25,757 bases of DNA from Pseudomonadales bacterium. Its GTDB lineage: Bacteria; Pseudomonadota; Gammaproteobacteria; Pseudomonadales; Porticoccaceae. Below, piece after piece: positions 15,089 to 23,327 of this stretch (position 1 is its first letter; each line of letters opens with the position of its first letter). Both the position numbers and the translations under genes were made by a program. The stretch is taken from assembly GCA_024234435.1 (NCBI GenBank), contig JACKOF010000005.1:1-25757 (forward strand), in the 5' to 3' direction. Below the pieces are notes generated by a model. The model worked only from the letters and a program-made list of their open reading frames with translations. It ran no database searches and was not told the DNA's origin.

Positions 15089-17059
15089 TTATAGCTTCTG
15101 TCCGCGTCGGGGGGCTTTACTGTGAATTTGCCGGAACCGGAGCCTGACTTCGTCGTTGCGCTGGTCTTCGGGGATCTGTAACCAGGCGTTGTTGGCGCGT
15201 TTGAGCTCGAAGTCGTCAACATTGTCCTGGCTGGCGAGTAGCTCGAGAAGGGTTTTCGGTGGCAGTTGCTCAATGGCGCGTTTTTTTACTCGAGCCAACG
15301 TGTCCTGAAACTCCTTGTCATTGTTGCGTGTACTGTTTTTAACCGGGTTCAGCAGGTCCGTGGCGGCAATTTCTGCCAGCAGTTCTGCCTCGTGCTGGCT
15401 GTGCATGCCGCGCCAGTAGCCAAGGATATGGTTAACGGTGTAGTCCGGGTGTTCCTTTAGCAGGGTGACAAGGTTAGCAAAGATGTTCAGATCATCGTGG
15501 TCCAGTGATCGCAGGGTGACCAGGTCGTCGTCGCTGATCATCTGTGATAGTTGCGGGTGGTTGCAGATTAGTGCGATCAACGCCCGCTCGGCGGGTAACT
15601 TGATTTTGGGCGCCGGTCGTTGCTGCGTATACGGATTCTGGTTGTCATCCTGAGTATCGCCATCGATGTCACTGCCGTAGTAATCAGGTATTTCATGGTA
15701 CTGGTCAGGGCTGTTGCTTTCCCATTCAGGTGGCGTTTCGATGTGCAGGGGTGAGGTTTTTGCAGGTGTGATAAAGCTTTTCAGGGTGTCGCGGTCGACA
15801 CCGGTTTTTTCCGAAAGGCTTTGCAGCATCAACGCTTTAAACACGCCTTCAGGTATTCGATTAATCAGCGGTGCAGCCAGTTTACTCAGTCTTGCCTTGC
15901 CATCCAGCGAGTCGGTATCGATGCCCTCGGCAAGGTTGTCAAACAGAAATGCCGAGATGGGTTGTGCGCCGCGAATCATGTTGTTGAAATCGGCAGTGCC
16001 GATCTTTCTGACCAGCGTGTCTGGGTCTTCGCCGTCGGGTAAAAACAGGAAGCGCACGGTGCGGCCGTCCAGCATGGCGGGCAGCGTGGTTTCCAATGCG
16101 CGACGGGCGGCTTTTCGGCCAGCGTTGTCGCCGTCGAAGCAGAACACCACTTCGGCGGTGTACCGGAATAGTTTGTCCAGATGCTCCGGTGTGGCGGCGG
16201 TGCCCAGTGTGGCTACGGCGTTATGAATGTTGTGCTGTGCCAGTGCGACAACATCCATGTAACCTTCTACTACAACAAGGTTGGGGATGTCTCGCAGTTT
16301 CTGATTGGCTTCATAGAGGCCGTAGAGTTCCCGCCCCTTGTGGAATAACGGGGTTTCCGGGGAGTTGAGATATTTGGGCTTGCTGTCATCCAGCACGCGG
16401 CCACCAAAGCCGATGGTTCGACCGCGAACATCGCGGATAGGGAACATAATGCGGTGGCGAAAGCGGTCATAAAGTTTATTTTCTTCCTCTCGATCTACCA
16501 GCATGCCGCCTTCTTTGAGCAGTGCCAGAGCGGTGTCATCCTTACCCAGAGCGAGGAGCAGGTTGTCCCAGCCGGGCGGTGCGTAACCCATACCGAAATC
16601 ACGGGCAATTTCGCCGCTTAAACCTCTATTTTTGAGGTATTCAATGGCAGACTTGGCTTGCGGGTGTTGCCGTAGCTGGTCGCGGTAGTAGCGATCAACC
16701 TTTTGCAGAATATCCTGAAGTGTTTTGCGTTTCTGGCTCATGCCATCGTCGCGAGCGGCTTCGCGTGGCACTTCCAGACCGAGATGGCGAGCGAGCCTTT
16801 CAACCGCTTCAGGGAAGTCGATTCGGTCGAAATCCATGACAAAGCCGATAGCGTTGCCGCCAGCACCACAGCCAAAGCAGTAATAAAACTGCTTTTCTGC
16901 GCTGACGGTGAAGGAAGGGGTCTTTTCGTCGTGAAACGGACAGCAGGCAGAGTGATTTTTGCCGGACTTTCGCAGATCCATGCGAGAGCCGACCACGTCA
17001 ACTATATCGGCGCGGTCGAGCAGATCATCAATAAAGGATTGGGGGATGCGTCCAGCCAT
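15089..17059 (-). CDS. dnaG: DNA primase
   Basis: This 656-residue enzyme makes the RNA primers that start Okazaki fragments at the replication fork. The N-terminal CHC2 zinc finger uses Cys40, His43, Cys61 and Cys64 (CPFHDEKTPSF … YYCFGCGAGGN). The central catalytic domain carries the RNA-polymerase basic motif region and the Toprim fold with Glu265 (VVVEGYMDV) and the DGD acidic cluster at 309-311 (CFDGDNAG). The C-terminal part, from about residue 480, is the helicase-binding domain, more variable. It starts at an ATG giving MAGRIPQSFIDDLLDRADIV, as in other gammaproteobacteria. It lies between yqeY (84 bp upstream) and rpoD on the same strand. Confidence 0.96.
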   Translation of the reverse strand: MAGRIPQSFIDDLLDRADIVDVVGSRMDLRKSGKNHSACCPFHDEKTPSFTVSAEKQFYYCFGCGAGGNAIGFVMDFDRIDFPEAVERLARHLGLEVPREAARDDGMSQKRKTLQDILQKVDRYYRDQLRQHPQAKSAIEYLKNRGLSGEIARDFGMGYAPPGWDNLLLALGKDDTALALLKEGGMLVDREEENKLYDRFRHRIMFPIRDVRGRTIGFGGRVLDDSKPKYLNSPETPLFHKGRELYGLYEANQKLRDIPNLVVVEGYMDVVALAQHNIHNAVATLGTAATPEHLDKLFRYTAEVVFCFDGDNAGRKAARRALETTLPAMLDGRTVRFLFLPDGEDPDTLVRKIGTADFNNMIRGAQPISAFLFDNLAEGIDTDSLDGKARLSKLAAPLINRIPEGVFKALMLQSLSEKTGVDRDTLKSFITPAKTSPLHIETPPEWESNSPDQYHEIPDYYGSDIDGDTQDDNQNPYTQQRPAPKIKLPAERALIALICNHPQLSQMISDDDLVTLRSLDHDDLNIFANLVTLLKEHPDYTVNHILGYWRGMHSQHEAELLAEIAATDLLNPVKNSTRNNDKEFQDTLARVKKRAIEQLPPKTLLELLASQDNVDDFELKRANNAWLQIPEDQRNDEVRLRFRQIHSKAPRRGQKL

Positions 17060-17143
17060 TGGCGAAGTTTACAGGCTTCGGTGAGCAGTGCACAGCGTCG
17101 AAGCTGTGTTTGCGATGCTGATGGCTGGGGTGATAAAGGCTGT

Positions 17144-17596
17144 TTAACCGAGCTGTGATTTCACCATGCCGCTAACGACACCGGCATCGGCCCGGCCCTG
17201 AATTTGCGGTTTGATAATGGCCATCACCTTGCCCATATCGCGCATGGACTCAGCGCCGGTTTGTGCAATGACATTTTTGATCATCCGGGTGAGTTCTTCC
17301 TCGGTGAGGGCGGCAGGAAGAAACTCCTGAATAACCTCTATTTCGGCGATTTCGATGTCTGCCAGTTCCTGGCGGTTGGCTTTTTGGTATTGATGAATCG
17401 AGTCGCGGCGTTGCTTGACCATTTTGTCCAGCAGCGCAAGGCTGCGCGCATCATCCAGCTCAATTCTTTCATCAACTTCTATGCGTTTGAATTCCGACAG
17501 TATTAACCGGATGGTGCCGAGCCGCGCTTTTTGTTTGGCGCGCATGGCGTCTTTCATAGCTTCAGTGATCTGCTCTTTAAGCGTTGGTGTGCTCAT
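17144..17596 (-). CDS. yqeY: YqeY/GatB-like protein
   Basis: This protein of about 150 residues belongs to the YqeY family, related to the helical tail of GatB, the amidotransferase subunit that acts on misacylated tRNA. Its own function is not established. It shows the family features MKDAMRAKQKARLGTIRLIL, IEVDERIELDD, VKQRRDSIHQYQ and, near the end, MGKVMAIIKPQIQGRADAG. I prefer the ATG at 17594-17596 (MSTPTLKEQITEAMKDAM) because homologues begin there; a GTG at 17608 is also possible, and neither has a clear ribosome site. The gene lies between rpsU and dnaG, its common place in pseudomonads. Confidence 0.88.
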   Translation of the reverse strand: MSTPTLKEQITEAMKDAMRAKQKARLGTIRLILSEFKRIEVDERIELDDARSLALLDKMVKQRRDSIHQYQKANRQELADIEIAEIEVIQEFLPAALTEEELTRMIKNVIAQTGAESMRDMGKVMAIIKPQIQGRADAGVVSGMVKSQLG

Positions 17597-17676
17597 GACG
17601 GTGCTCACAGTTAACTTGATGGTTTGGGGTGTTGCAGGATAATCAATGCGGGCGCGGGAAACAAACGGGCAGAAAC

Positions 17677-17705
17677 AAAAAAGCGCCGAGAGATCGACGC
17701 TTTTT
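17677..17705 (-). terminator. Terminator after rpsU
   Basis: The arms AAAAAGCG and CGCTTTTT, extended by GCCG/CGAC with one mismatch, flank a short loop, with a T-run on the minus strand. It begins 37 bp after the rpsU stop. In other bacteria a leaky terminator here lets S21 be made in excess of primase and sigma, and this one may do the same. Confidence 0.8.
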
Positions 17706-17741
17706 GACTATCTGTTTCATCCGCAGACTTGTTGCGGCAAA

Positions 17742-17957
17742 TCAATACATGCGCTGGAACTTGCGGGTCTCGCGGCTTTGCTTCTTGGCGTGACGCTTTA
17801 CCGCAGCGGCGGCTTTGCGCTTGCGTTCCCAGGTTGGTTTTTCATAGAACTCGCGACGACGAACGTCTGCCAGTACACCGGCTTTTTCACATGAACGCTT
17901 GAAGCGACGCAGAGCAATATCAAAAGGCTCGTTTTCTTTAATACGAACTGAAGGCAT
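17742..17957 (-). CDS. rpsU: 30S ribosomal protein S21
   Basis: This 71-residue, very basic protein is ribosomal protein S21, which sits near the anti-Shine-Dalgarno end of 16S rRNA and helps start translation. The sequence PSVRIKENEPFDIALRRFKR, then SCEKAGVLADVRRREFYEKP and the lysine/arginine-rich end HAKKQSRETRKFQRMY are diagnostic. Length equals that of E. coli S21. The ribosome site GAGAGGA lies just before the ATG. It is first in the rpsU-yqeY-dnaG-rpoD cluster and divergent from tsaD. Confidence 0.98.
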   Translation of the reverse strand: MPSVRIKENEPFDIALRRFKRSCEKAGVLADVRRREFYEKPTWERKRKAAAAVKRHAKKQSRETRKFQRMY

Positions 17958-18039
17958 GTATCCTCTCTATCCTGTTCTTTCTGTTTCAGTTGCAGCCCGG
18001 CGTGTATGATTTTTCGGCCAAGCCATAGCAAGGGCGCGT

Positions 18040-18068
18040 ATTCTATACATATCGGACGACAGTTGCAA
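18040..18068 (-). promoter_or_regulatory. Promoter of rpsU
   Basis: On the minus strand TTGCAA (18063-18068) and TAGAAT (18040-18045) are separated by 17 bp, a good sigma-70 match about 80 bp upstream of the rpsU ATG. It likely drives the macromolecular-synthesis cluster. No promoter of comparable quality was seen for tsaD on the plus strand. Confidence 0.6.
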
Positions 18069-18208
18069 AATCTTTTTAACGATTGTTCTGTTGCTCCAAG
18101 TGCATGAATTGTCGGTGGTTTTCCATTACTATTGCCGGTTCTTTTTATTTGCTGATTGATTGCTGAGGATGAATTGGCGGTTAATTGAACTGAAACGGGT
18201 GCTGTGTG

Positions 18209-19246
18209 ATGCGTGTATTGGGAATTGAAACCTCCTGTGACGAGACGGGCGTCGCTGTTTATGACAGTGCGGCGGGTTTGCTGTCGCATGCGCTTTACAG
18301 TCAGGTTGCCGTGCATGCCGAGTATGGCGGGGTAGTGCCAGAGCTGGCTTCCAGAGATCATGTGAGAAAACTGTTACCGCTGGTGAATCAGGTGTTGGCC
18401 GAGGCAAAAACCGGCAAGGAGCAGATTGACGGGATTGCCTACACGGCCGGGCCGGGCCTGATTGGTGCTTTGATGGTAGGCGCTACTTTCGGGCGGGCTC
18501 TGGCTTATGCGTGGCAGGTGCCCGCCATTGGTGTACATCATATGGAGGGGCACCTGCTGGCGCCAATGCTTGAGGATTGCCCCCCTCAGTTCCCCTTTGT
18601 GGCATTGCTGGTGTCGGGCGGGCACACACAGTTAATTGAAGTGGAGGGCGTGGGCCGGTATCAGATTCTGGGTGAATCTGTGGATGATGCTGCGGGTGAA
18701 GCTTTTGATAAAGCGGCCAAAATGCTGGATCTGGATTACCCCGGCGGCCCTGAAATTGCCCGCCTTGCCGAGCAGGGCGACCCCTCGCGTTTCAGGTTCC
18801 CTCGCCCGATGACCGACAGGCCGGGGCTGGATTTCAGTTTTTCCGGCTTAAAAACGTTTACGTTAAACACCATTGCCGAGCATCGGGGTGACGGTGTGTT
18901 GCCGGATGATCAGACAATGGCCGATATTGCCTGTGCGTTTCAGGAGGCTGTGGTAGATACCCTGGCAATCAAGTGTCGCAGAGCCCTGGAGCAAACGGGC
19001 ATGACAACACTGGTGATTGCCGGAGGTGTTTCGGCCAATGGACGTTTGCGTGAAAAATTGGCGTCGTCCCTGGCAAAAGTGGGTGGCAAAGTGTTTTATG
19101 CGCGGCATGAGTTCTGTACGGACAATGGTGCCATGATCGCCTATGCCGGTTGCCAGCGCCTGATGGCGGGCCAGAGTGAGCCGCTTGCGGTCCGCGCGAT
19201 ACCCCGCTGGCCAATGGACACGTTGCCACCGCTGGCAGCAAATTAG
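18209..19246 (+). CDS. tsaD: tRNA N6-threonylcarbamoyladenosine transferase
   Basis: This 345-residue enzyme (formerly Gcp/YgjD) transfers the threonylcarbamoyl group to A37 of tRNAs that read ANN codons, working with TsaB and TsaE. Metal ligands His111 and His115 are seen in VHHMEGHLLAP, and the ASKHA-fold motifs IETSCDETGVAVYD, DDAAGEAFDKAAK, SFSGLKT, GGVSANGRLRE and FCTDNGAMIAYAG are all intact. The start is the ATG at 18209; a GTG one codon upstream is less likely. It is divergent from rpsU and precedes folB by about 50 bp. Confidence 0.96.
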   Translation: MRVLGIETSCDETGVAVYDSAAGLLSHALYSQVAVHAEYGGVVPELASRDHVRKLLPLVNQVLAEAKTGKEQIDGIAYTAGPGLIGALMVGATFGRALAYAWQVPAIGVHHMEGHLLAPMLEDCPPQFPFVALLVSGGHTQLIEVEGVGRYQILGESVDDAAGEAFDKAAKMLDLDYPGGPEIARLAEQGDPSRFRFPRPMTDRPGLDFSFSGLKTFTLNTIAEHRGDGVLPDDQTMADIACAFQEAVVDTLAIKCRRALEQTGMTTLVIAGGVSANGRLREKLASSLAKVGGKVFYARHEFCTDNGAMIAYAGCQRLMAGQSEPLAVRAIPRWPMDTLPPLAAN

Positions 19247-19297
19247 CAATCATCAAGCGGCTGATCTGGTCAGCGGCAGTAAAATCGAGGAGCGGTA

Positions 19298-19654
19298 ATG
19301 GATATCGTTTATATCCGGGATTTACGCATAGACACCATTATTGGTATCTACGATTGGGAGCGGGAGGTTCGGCAGACGATCAGTCTGGATCTGGAAATGG
19401 CCCATGATATCCGCAAGGCGGCTGAAACGGATGATATTCAGTACGCACTGGATTATAAGTCGGTGGCAAAAAGGCTGATTGCTTTTGTCGAGGGTAGTCA
19501 GTTTTTGTTGGTGGAAAGTATGGCAGAACAGATTGCGGGCATTGTGCGTGAAGAGTTTGCCGTGCCGTGGTTGCGCTTGCGTGTCAGTAAGCCCGGTGCG
19601 GTTCGCGGTTCGCAGGATGTGGGTATTGTGATTGAGCGCGGTAGTTTTTCGTAA
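19298..19654 (+). CDS. folB: Dihydroneopterin aldolase
   Basis: This 118-residue enzyme splits dihydroneopterin to 6-hydroxymethyl-dihydropterin and glycolaldehyde in folate synthesis. Glu21 in GIYDWER and the catalytic Lys98 in VSKPGAVRGSQDVGI are visible, and the length fits the family. The ATG follows GAGGAG by a short spacer. It is immediately upstream of folK, which uses its product, and downstream of tsaD. In Pseudomonas plsY lies between tsaD and folB; here that gene is absent and the gap is only 51 bp. Confidence 0.94.
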   Translation: MDIVYIRDLRIDTIIGIYDWEREVRQTISLDLEMAHDIRKAAETDDIQYALDYKSVAKRLIAFVEGSQFLLVESMAEQIAGIVREEFAVPWLRLRVSKPGAVRGSQDVGIVIERGSFS

Positions 19655-19701
19655 TAACTGCTCTGATAGCAGTGTTTCTGTAGGTGGCAGTGGAAAGAGT
19701 C

Positions 19702-20232
19702 ATGGCGAAAGTTTTTCTCAGTCTGGGTAGCAATATTGATCGCAGGCAGCATATTTCCAGTGCACTGGATGCACTTCATCAGCAATTTGGCGAGCTGTTG
19801 ATTTCTTCCGTTTATGAAAGTGAAGCCGTTGGTTTTGTTGGCGACAATTTTTATAACCTGGTCGTAGGATTGGAAACGGATCTGGGGGTAGGCGATTTGT
19901 CCCTTTGCCTGAAAAAAATTGAAGATGAGAATGGTCGCCGACGCGACTGCCCCAAATTCAGTGCCCGGACACTGGATATTGATATTCTCAGTTGTGGGCA
20001 GATGGTGGGCCGGGTAGAGGGTATTGAGCTGCCTCGCCGGGAAATTTTGGAAAATGCGTTTGTGCTGCTGCCATTGGCGGAGCTGGTGCCAGAAGATATT
20101 CACCCCGTTGTCGGGAAGAGTTATTCACAGTTATGGAATGATTACGAGCAGGGTGCACAGAAGCTGTGGCCAGTGGATTTCAGTTGGTGTGACCGGCTGA
20201 TTTCCCGGTCTGATTCGTCACCGTGTATCTGA
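19702..20232 (+). CDS. folK: 6-hydroxymethyl-dihydropterin pyrophosphokinase
   Basis: This 176-residue kinase moves pyrophosphate from ATP to 6-hydroxymethyl-dihydropterin, the FolB product, in folate synthesis. The N-terminus MAKVFLSLGSNIDRRQH is typical. The signature near residue 84 reads PKFSARTLDIDIL with magnesium-binding Asp92 and Asp94. The N-terminal SLGSN and the C-terminal RREILENAFVLLPLAEL are also family marks. I placed the start at the ATG at 19702, which has GGAAAG upstream; a GTG at 19684 would add six residues with no support. The rather SARTLDID-type signature differs from the FolK1 GPRTLDLD form; some genomes have both kinds, so a second folK elsewhere is possible. Confidence 0.92.
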   Translation: MAKVFLSLGSNIDRRQHISSALDALHQQFGELLISSVYESEAVGFVGDNFYNLVVGLETDLGVGDLSLCLKKIEDENGRRRDCPKFSARTLDIDILSCGQMVGRVEGIELPRREILENAFVLLPLAELVPEDIHPVVGKSYSQLWNDYEQGAQKLWPVDFSWCDRLISRSDSSPCI

Positions 20233-20265
20233 CGATGAAATGATTTGATAAACAAGCCGACAGGG

Positions 20266-20604
20266 TTAGCGGTCGGCACACTGGATGCAAAGGATGGTGT
20301 AGGGCACAGCCTGAAGGCGGGCTATGCTGATATCGCCCCCACACCGGCTGCAAATGGTGTAATTGCCGTTTTCAATGCGCTCCAGCGCCTTGTTGATCTG
20401 ATTCAGTTCGTTGCGTGATTCATTGCCGATGGCTTCCAGTACCTCGTCATTTTGTCGTTCCTGTGCCTGTTCTGACCAGTCTGCAGAATGCTCCTTGCGA
20501 ATGTCGGTGGTGACTTTGGATATTCGCTCCATTAGCGAGTCGCGGCGGCTGGTGAGTTCGGCTGCTATTTTGGCTTCCAGCGAAGCAAACGGTGGCTTTG
20601 TCAT
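20266..20604 (-). CDS. DksA/TraR-family zinc-finger protein
   Basis: This 112-residue protein has a coiled-coil part (residues about 10-75) followed by a C4 zinc finger with Cys85, Cys88, Cys106 and Cys109 (CSRCGGD … CIQC), the DksA/TraR layout. Members of the family bind in the secondary channel of RNA polymerase. It is shorter than DksA of E. coli (151) and lacks its N-terminal region, so it is a DksA-like paralogue. The start was chosen at the ATG at 20602-20604 because CAGGAGAG lies just upstream; a start at 20646 is possible but has less support. It is convergent with folK and 80 bp downstream of hsp20. Confidence 0.88.
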   Translation of the reverse strand: MTKPPFASLEAKIAAELTSRRDSLMERISKVTTDIRKEHSADWSEQAQERQNDEVLEAIGNESRNELNQINKALERIENGNYTICSRCGGDISIARLQAVPYTILCIQCADR

Positions 20605-20684
20605 GATCTCTCCTGAAAGAATACGTCGACGCTTCTGTTTAAGCACTTATGCTCCAGCAGAGCGCCGACGTAATGGGTTGCCGA

Positions 20685-21113
20685 TTACTGAACCTCAATA
20701 CGGCGTTGTACCGGTGTTTCCTCTTTGGCTTTGGGTGCCTTGAGCTTGAGAACGCCATTTTCAAAGCTGGCGCTGATATCCTCTTCGTGCACGTTGCCAC
20801 CAAGGTTGAAGCTGCGGCGGTACTTGCCGTAGCGGCGTTCCTGGCGGATCACTTTACCGTTTTCTTCTTCCTTGTCTTCCTGGCTGGCTTCAGCTTCGAG
20901 ACTCAGAATGCCGTCTTCCAGAGTGATATGTACATCCTCTTTTTTCACGCCGGGAAGTTCCGCAGTTACTTCGTAATGATCGTCGAGTTCTTTAATGTCG
21001 ACTCGGGGAGCAAAAAACGCATCTACCGAGCTTTCACTGCGGCGAGAAGGTGCCCAAAAGTCATCAAAGAACTTATCCAGATCGTAAAAATTACCTCTTG
21101 GTATCAAAGTCAT
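20685..21113 (-). CDS. Small heat-shock protein, Hsp20 family
   Basis: This 142-residue protein is a small heat-shock chaperone that holds unfolding proteins for later refolding. An N-terminal arm with FDDFWAP is followed by the alpha-crystallin domain, about residues 35-140, with VDIKELDDHYEVTAELPGVK, GGNVHEEDISASFENGVLKL and a conserved tail. The ATG has a perfect AGGAGG upstream. A heat-shock-type promoter lies about 40 bp before it. It is similar in layout to IbpA-type proteins but lacks a clear C-terminal IxI motif, so no gene symbol is given. Confidence 0.92.
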   Translation of the reverse strand: MTLIPRGNFYDLDKFFDDFWAPSRRSESSVDAFFAPRVDIKELDDHYEVTAELPGVKKEDVHITLEDGILSLEAEASQEDKEEENGKVIRQERRYGKYRRSFNLGGNVHEEDISASFENGVLKLKAPKAKEETPVQRRIEVQ

Positions 21114-21149
21114 TTCAAACCTCCTGAGAAGTGTGTGGTTACACCAATT

Positions 21150-21178
21150 TATATAGGTTTGAAAATTTGGGTTTCAAG
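21150..21178 (-). promoter_or_regulatory. Heat-shock (sigma-32) type promoter of hsp20
   Basis: On the minus strand CTTGAAA (21172-21178) is followed after 14 bp by CCTATATA (21150-21157). This is close to the RpoH consensus CTTGAA-N13-17-CCCCATnT. The same bases also give TTGAAA-N16-TATATA, a sigma-70 reading. Position and gene content favour heat-shock control. Confidence 0.6.
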
Positions 21179-21246
21179 TGGCTAGAGATGTCAATTTTTA
21201 ATAATGTTGATTTGAATCAAAAGGTTGTTGGGTTACGAAATGACAG

Positions 21247-21996
21247 TTAATTGAGGTTCCTGCCGCCGTCCATGTTGATGATATGGCCGGTAACATAACT
21301 TGCATCCTGCGCAAGGAAAAGCGCTAGTCTGGCGATTTCTTCTGGTGAGCCGGTTCTGCCCGCCGGTACACGGCTGATAATTTTCTGTTTAGTCGGCTCG
21401 TCCAATGGCGCTTGTTCCGGCCACAAGATCGCGCCGGGAGCGATACCATTGACGCGGATATCGGGTGCCAGCTCCTGAGCGAGCGCTTTCGTCAACATCA
21501 GATTACCAGCTTTGGCTATACAATAAATGCTGTGTTGCTTGAGGGGTTGTCGGGCGTGGATGTCGGCGATATTGATAATGGCGCCATGCGAAACTTGTAA
21601 TGCTTCCGCTGTCGCCTGGCAAAGAAAGTAGGGGCCTTTCAGGTTGCTATCCATCAGGTTATGCCAGTCATCTTCTGTGGCGGAATCCAGCGGTGTCGGG
21701 TAAAAACTGGAGGCATTGTTAATCAACACATCCAGCTGGCTGTGCCATGCAATTACCCGCTGTGCCATCTGTTGTAGTTGGGCGATATTACCTAGCTCTG
21801 CCTGGAAAACCTTCGCAGAGTTTTCCCTCTTTGTATTCAGCTCTTGCGCTATTGCCCTGGCTGCTTGCTCTGATGCATTGAAATGCAGAGCAACATTAAA
21901 GCCCGCGTGGTGAAACTGGCGTGCCATTTCAGCACCGATACGGCGCGCGGCGCCGGTAATCAATACAACTTTTTCTGGATGGTTGGTTTGATTCAT
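21247..21996 (-). CDS. Pteridine reductase (SDR family)
   Basis: This 249-residue short-chain dehydrogenase is a pteridine reductase, reducing dihydrobiopterin or dihydrofolate-type pterins with NADPH. The signature TGAARRIG at residues 14-21 is the TGxxxRxG form that marks PTR1-type enzymes, and NNASSFYPTPL follows. The catalytic set is Asp145 (NIADIHA), Tyr158 and Lys162 (YCIAK). The 13-residue spacing from Asp to Tyr is that of PTR1, which uses Asp where ordinary SDR enzymes have Ser. The ATG overlaps the cca stop as ATGA. Its placement near folB and folK fits pterin metabolism. FolM is the E. coli analogue, but I am not sure enough to assign the symbol. Confidence 0.85.
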   Translation of the reverse strand: MNQTNHPEKVVLITGAARRIGAEMARQFHHAGFNVALHFNASEQAARAIAQELNTKRENSAKVFQAELGNIAQLQQMAQRVIAWHSQLDVLINNASSFYPTPLDSATEDDWHNLMDSNLKGPYFLCQATAEALQVSHGAIINIADIHARQPLKQHSIYCIAKAGNLMLTKALAQELAPDIRVNGIAPGAILWPEQAPLDEPTKQKIISRVPAGRTGSPEEIARLALFLAQDASYVTGHIINMDGGRNLN

Positions 21997-23234
21997 AGTG
22001 TCGTATCGCCGTTGTAAGCCGCTTTACGGTTTGCTATTACTTCAAGTTGTAACTGCTCGAGCGCTTTACCGAACTTTTGACCTTTTAGCCCCTGTTTTAT
22101 AAGAGGCTGGTTATCAATAGTTTGAAGGTGCTTGAAGGTTTCTCTCAGCCAGGTAGCCGATTTGTACGGTTTGTTTTCGAAACCAGCTCGTCCTTTTGCA
22201 TCGGCTTCGCAACAAACCAAAAACTGCTCGAATCGTTCCGGGCGCCGAAACGCATCGAGGTTTTTCAGCAGTTTTAACAGTGTTGCCGGGCGAAGCGTCA
22301 GGGCTTTATGGCAAAGTAAATGGTATTTGGTTGCAGCGATAGCAAGGTCTTTAAAGTGGTTGGGGGTTTTTAGGCGAGCACACAGGCTTTTTACCAGCGG
22401 TACACCACGTTCCTCATGCCCGATGTGTCGAGGCAGTATATCTTCGGGAGTAACTCCTTTGCCAAGGTCGTGTACCATTGCCGCGAATCGGACAGCAGGT
22501 TCGTTGCTAAGCGCCACCGCCTGATCAATAGTCATTAGAGTGTGAAGGCCGGTATCGATTTCCGGGTGATAATCTGCTCGTTGAGGTACGCCGAACAGAC
22601 AGTCAACTTCCGGGAATAACACTTTGAGCGCCCCGCATGCTCTGAGTGCTTCCAAATAAGTGCGGGGAGATGATTCACTGAGGGCTTTTTCAGTCTCCAT
22701 CCATACCCGTTCAGGCGTAAGCTGTTCAAGTTCTCCACTTGAGGATAACTGACGCATTAGACTTAATGTTTCGTCAGCAATAGTAAAGCCGAGGTGCTGG
22801 TAACGGGCGGCAAACCTGGCAACACGAAGCACTCGCAGGGGGTCTTCGGCGAAAGCATTGGATACATGGCGCAGAACTCGGTTTTCCAGATCTCGCTGGC
22901 CATTGTAAGGGTCGATCAATTTGCCCTGTTCATCTTGAGCGATGGCATTAATGGTGAGATCACGCCGTTCTAAATCTTGTTCCAGGGTGACGTCTTGGCC
23001 GGTATAAAACTGAAATCCCTTATAGCCCACGCCGGACTTTCTCTCTGTACGAGCGAGTGCGTATTCCTCTTTGGTCTTAGGGTGAAGAAACACAGGAAAA
23101 TCACTGCCAACAGGTTTGTATCCCAGGCGCGACATTTGTTCCGGGCTGCCACCAACCACCACCCAGTCGCGTTCTGTGAAAGGGTGGTTAAGTAATTTGT
23201 CGCGAACTGCGCCACCAACCAAATATGTTTGCAT
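21993..23234 (-). CDS. cca: CCA-adding tRNA nucleotidyltransferase
   Basis: This 413-residue enzyme builds and repairs the CCA end of tRNAs and, in this long form, also has an HD phosphohydrolase domain. The nucleotidyltransferase core shows YLVGGAVRDKLL, ERDWVVVGGSPEQM and the template-forming RRDLTINAIA; VLRVARFAARY and EDPLR follow. The HD domain has AMVHDLGKG. It aligns with E. coli Cca (412 residues) over its length. The usual D-x-D catalytic pair reads Glu21-x-Asp23 here. The stop overlaps the pteridine reductase start, so the two are co-expressed. The encoded CCA in the tRNA at 11720 does not need it for synthesis, only repair. Confidence 0.94.
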   Translation of the reverse strand: MQTYLVGGAVRDKLLNHPFTERDWVVVGGSPEQMSRLGYKPVGSDFPVFLHPKTKEEYALARTERKSGVGYKGFQFYTGQDVTLEQDLERRDLTINAIAQDEQGKLIDPYNGQRDLENRVLRHVSNAFAEDPLRVLRVARFAARYQHLGFTIADETLSLMRQLSSSGELEQLTPERVWMETEKALSESSPRTYLEALRACGALKVLFPEVDCLFGVPQRADYHPEIDTGLHTLMTIDQAVALSNEPAVRFAAMVHDLGKGVTPEDILPRHIGHEERGVPLVKSLCARLKTPNHFKDLAIAATKYHLLCHKALTLRPATLLKLLKNLDAFRRPERFEQFLVCCEADAKGRAGFENKPYKSATWLRETFKHLQTIDNQPLIKQGLKGQKFGKALEQLQLEVIANRKAAYNGDTTL

Positions 23235-23327
23235 TTAAATGTTTCGCCATGGTGTTAAATACCGTGTGAGGAATGTAACCCATGAGAAGCATGAAGCCAA
23301 TGAAAGGGTGTGTTACTACTTGCAAGG

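Noticed and set aside
18129..19256. Minus-strand frames opposite tsaD
   Set aside because: tsaD is complete and strongly supported; the antisense frames carry no motifs.
20250..20282. Bidirectional terminator between folK and the DksA-like gene
   Set aside because: GCCGAC/GTCGGC can pair, but the loop is long, no T-run follows, and it overlaps the DksA-like stop.
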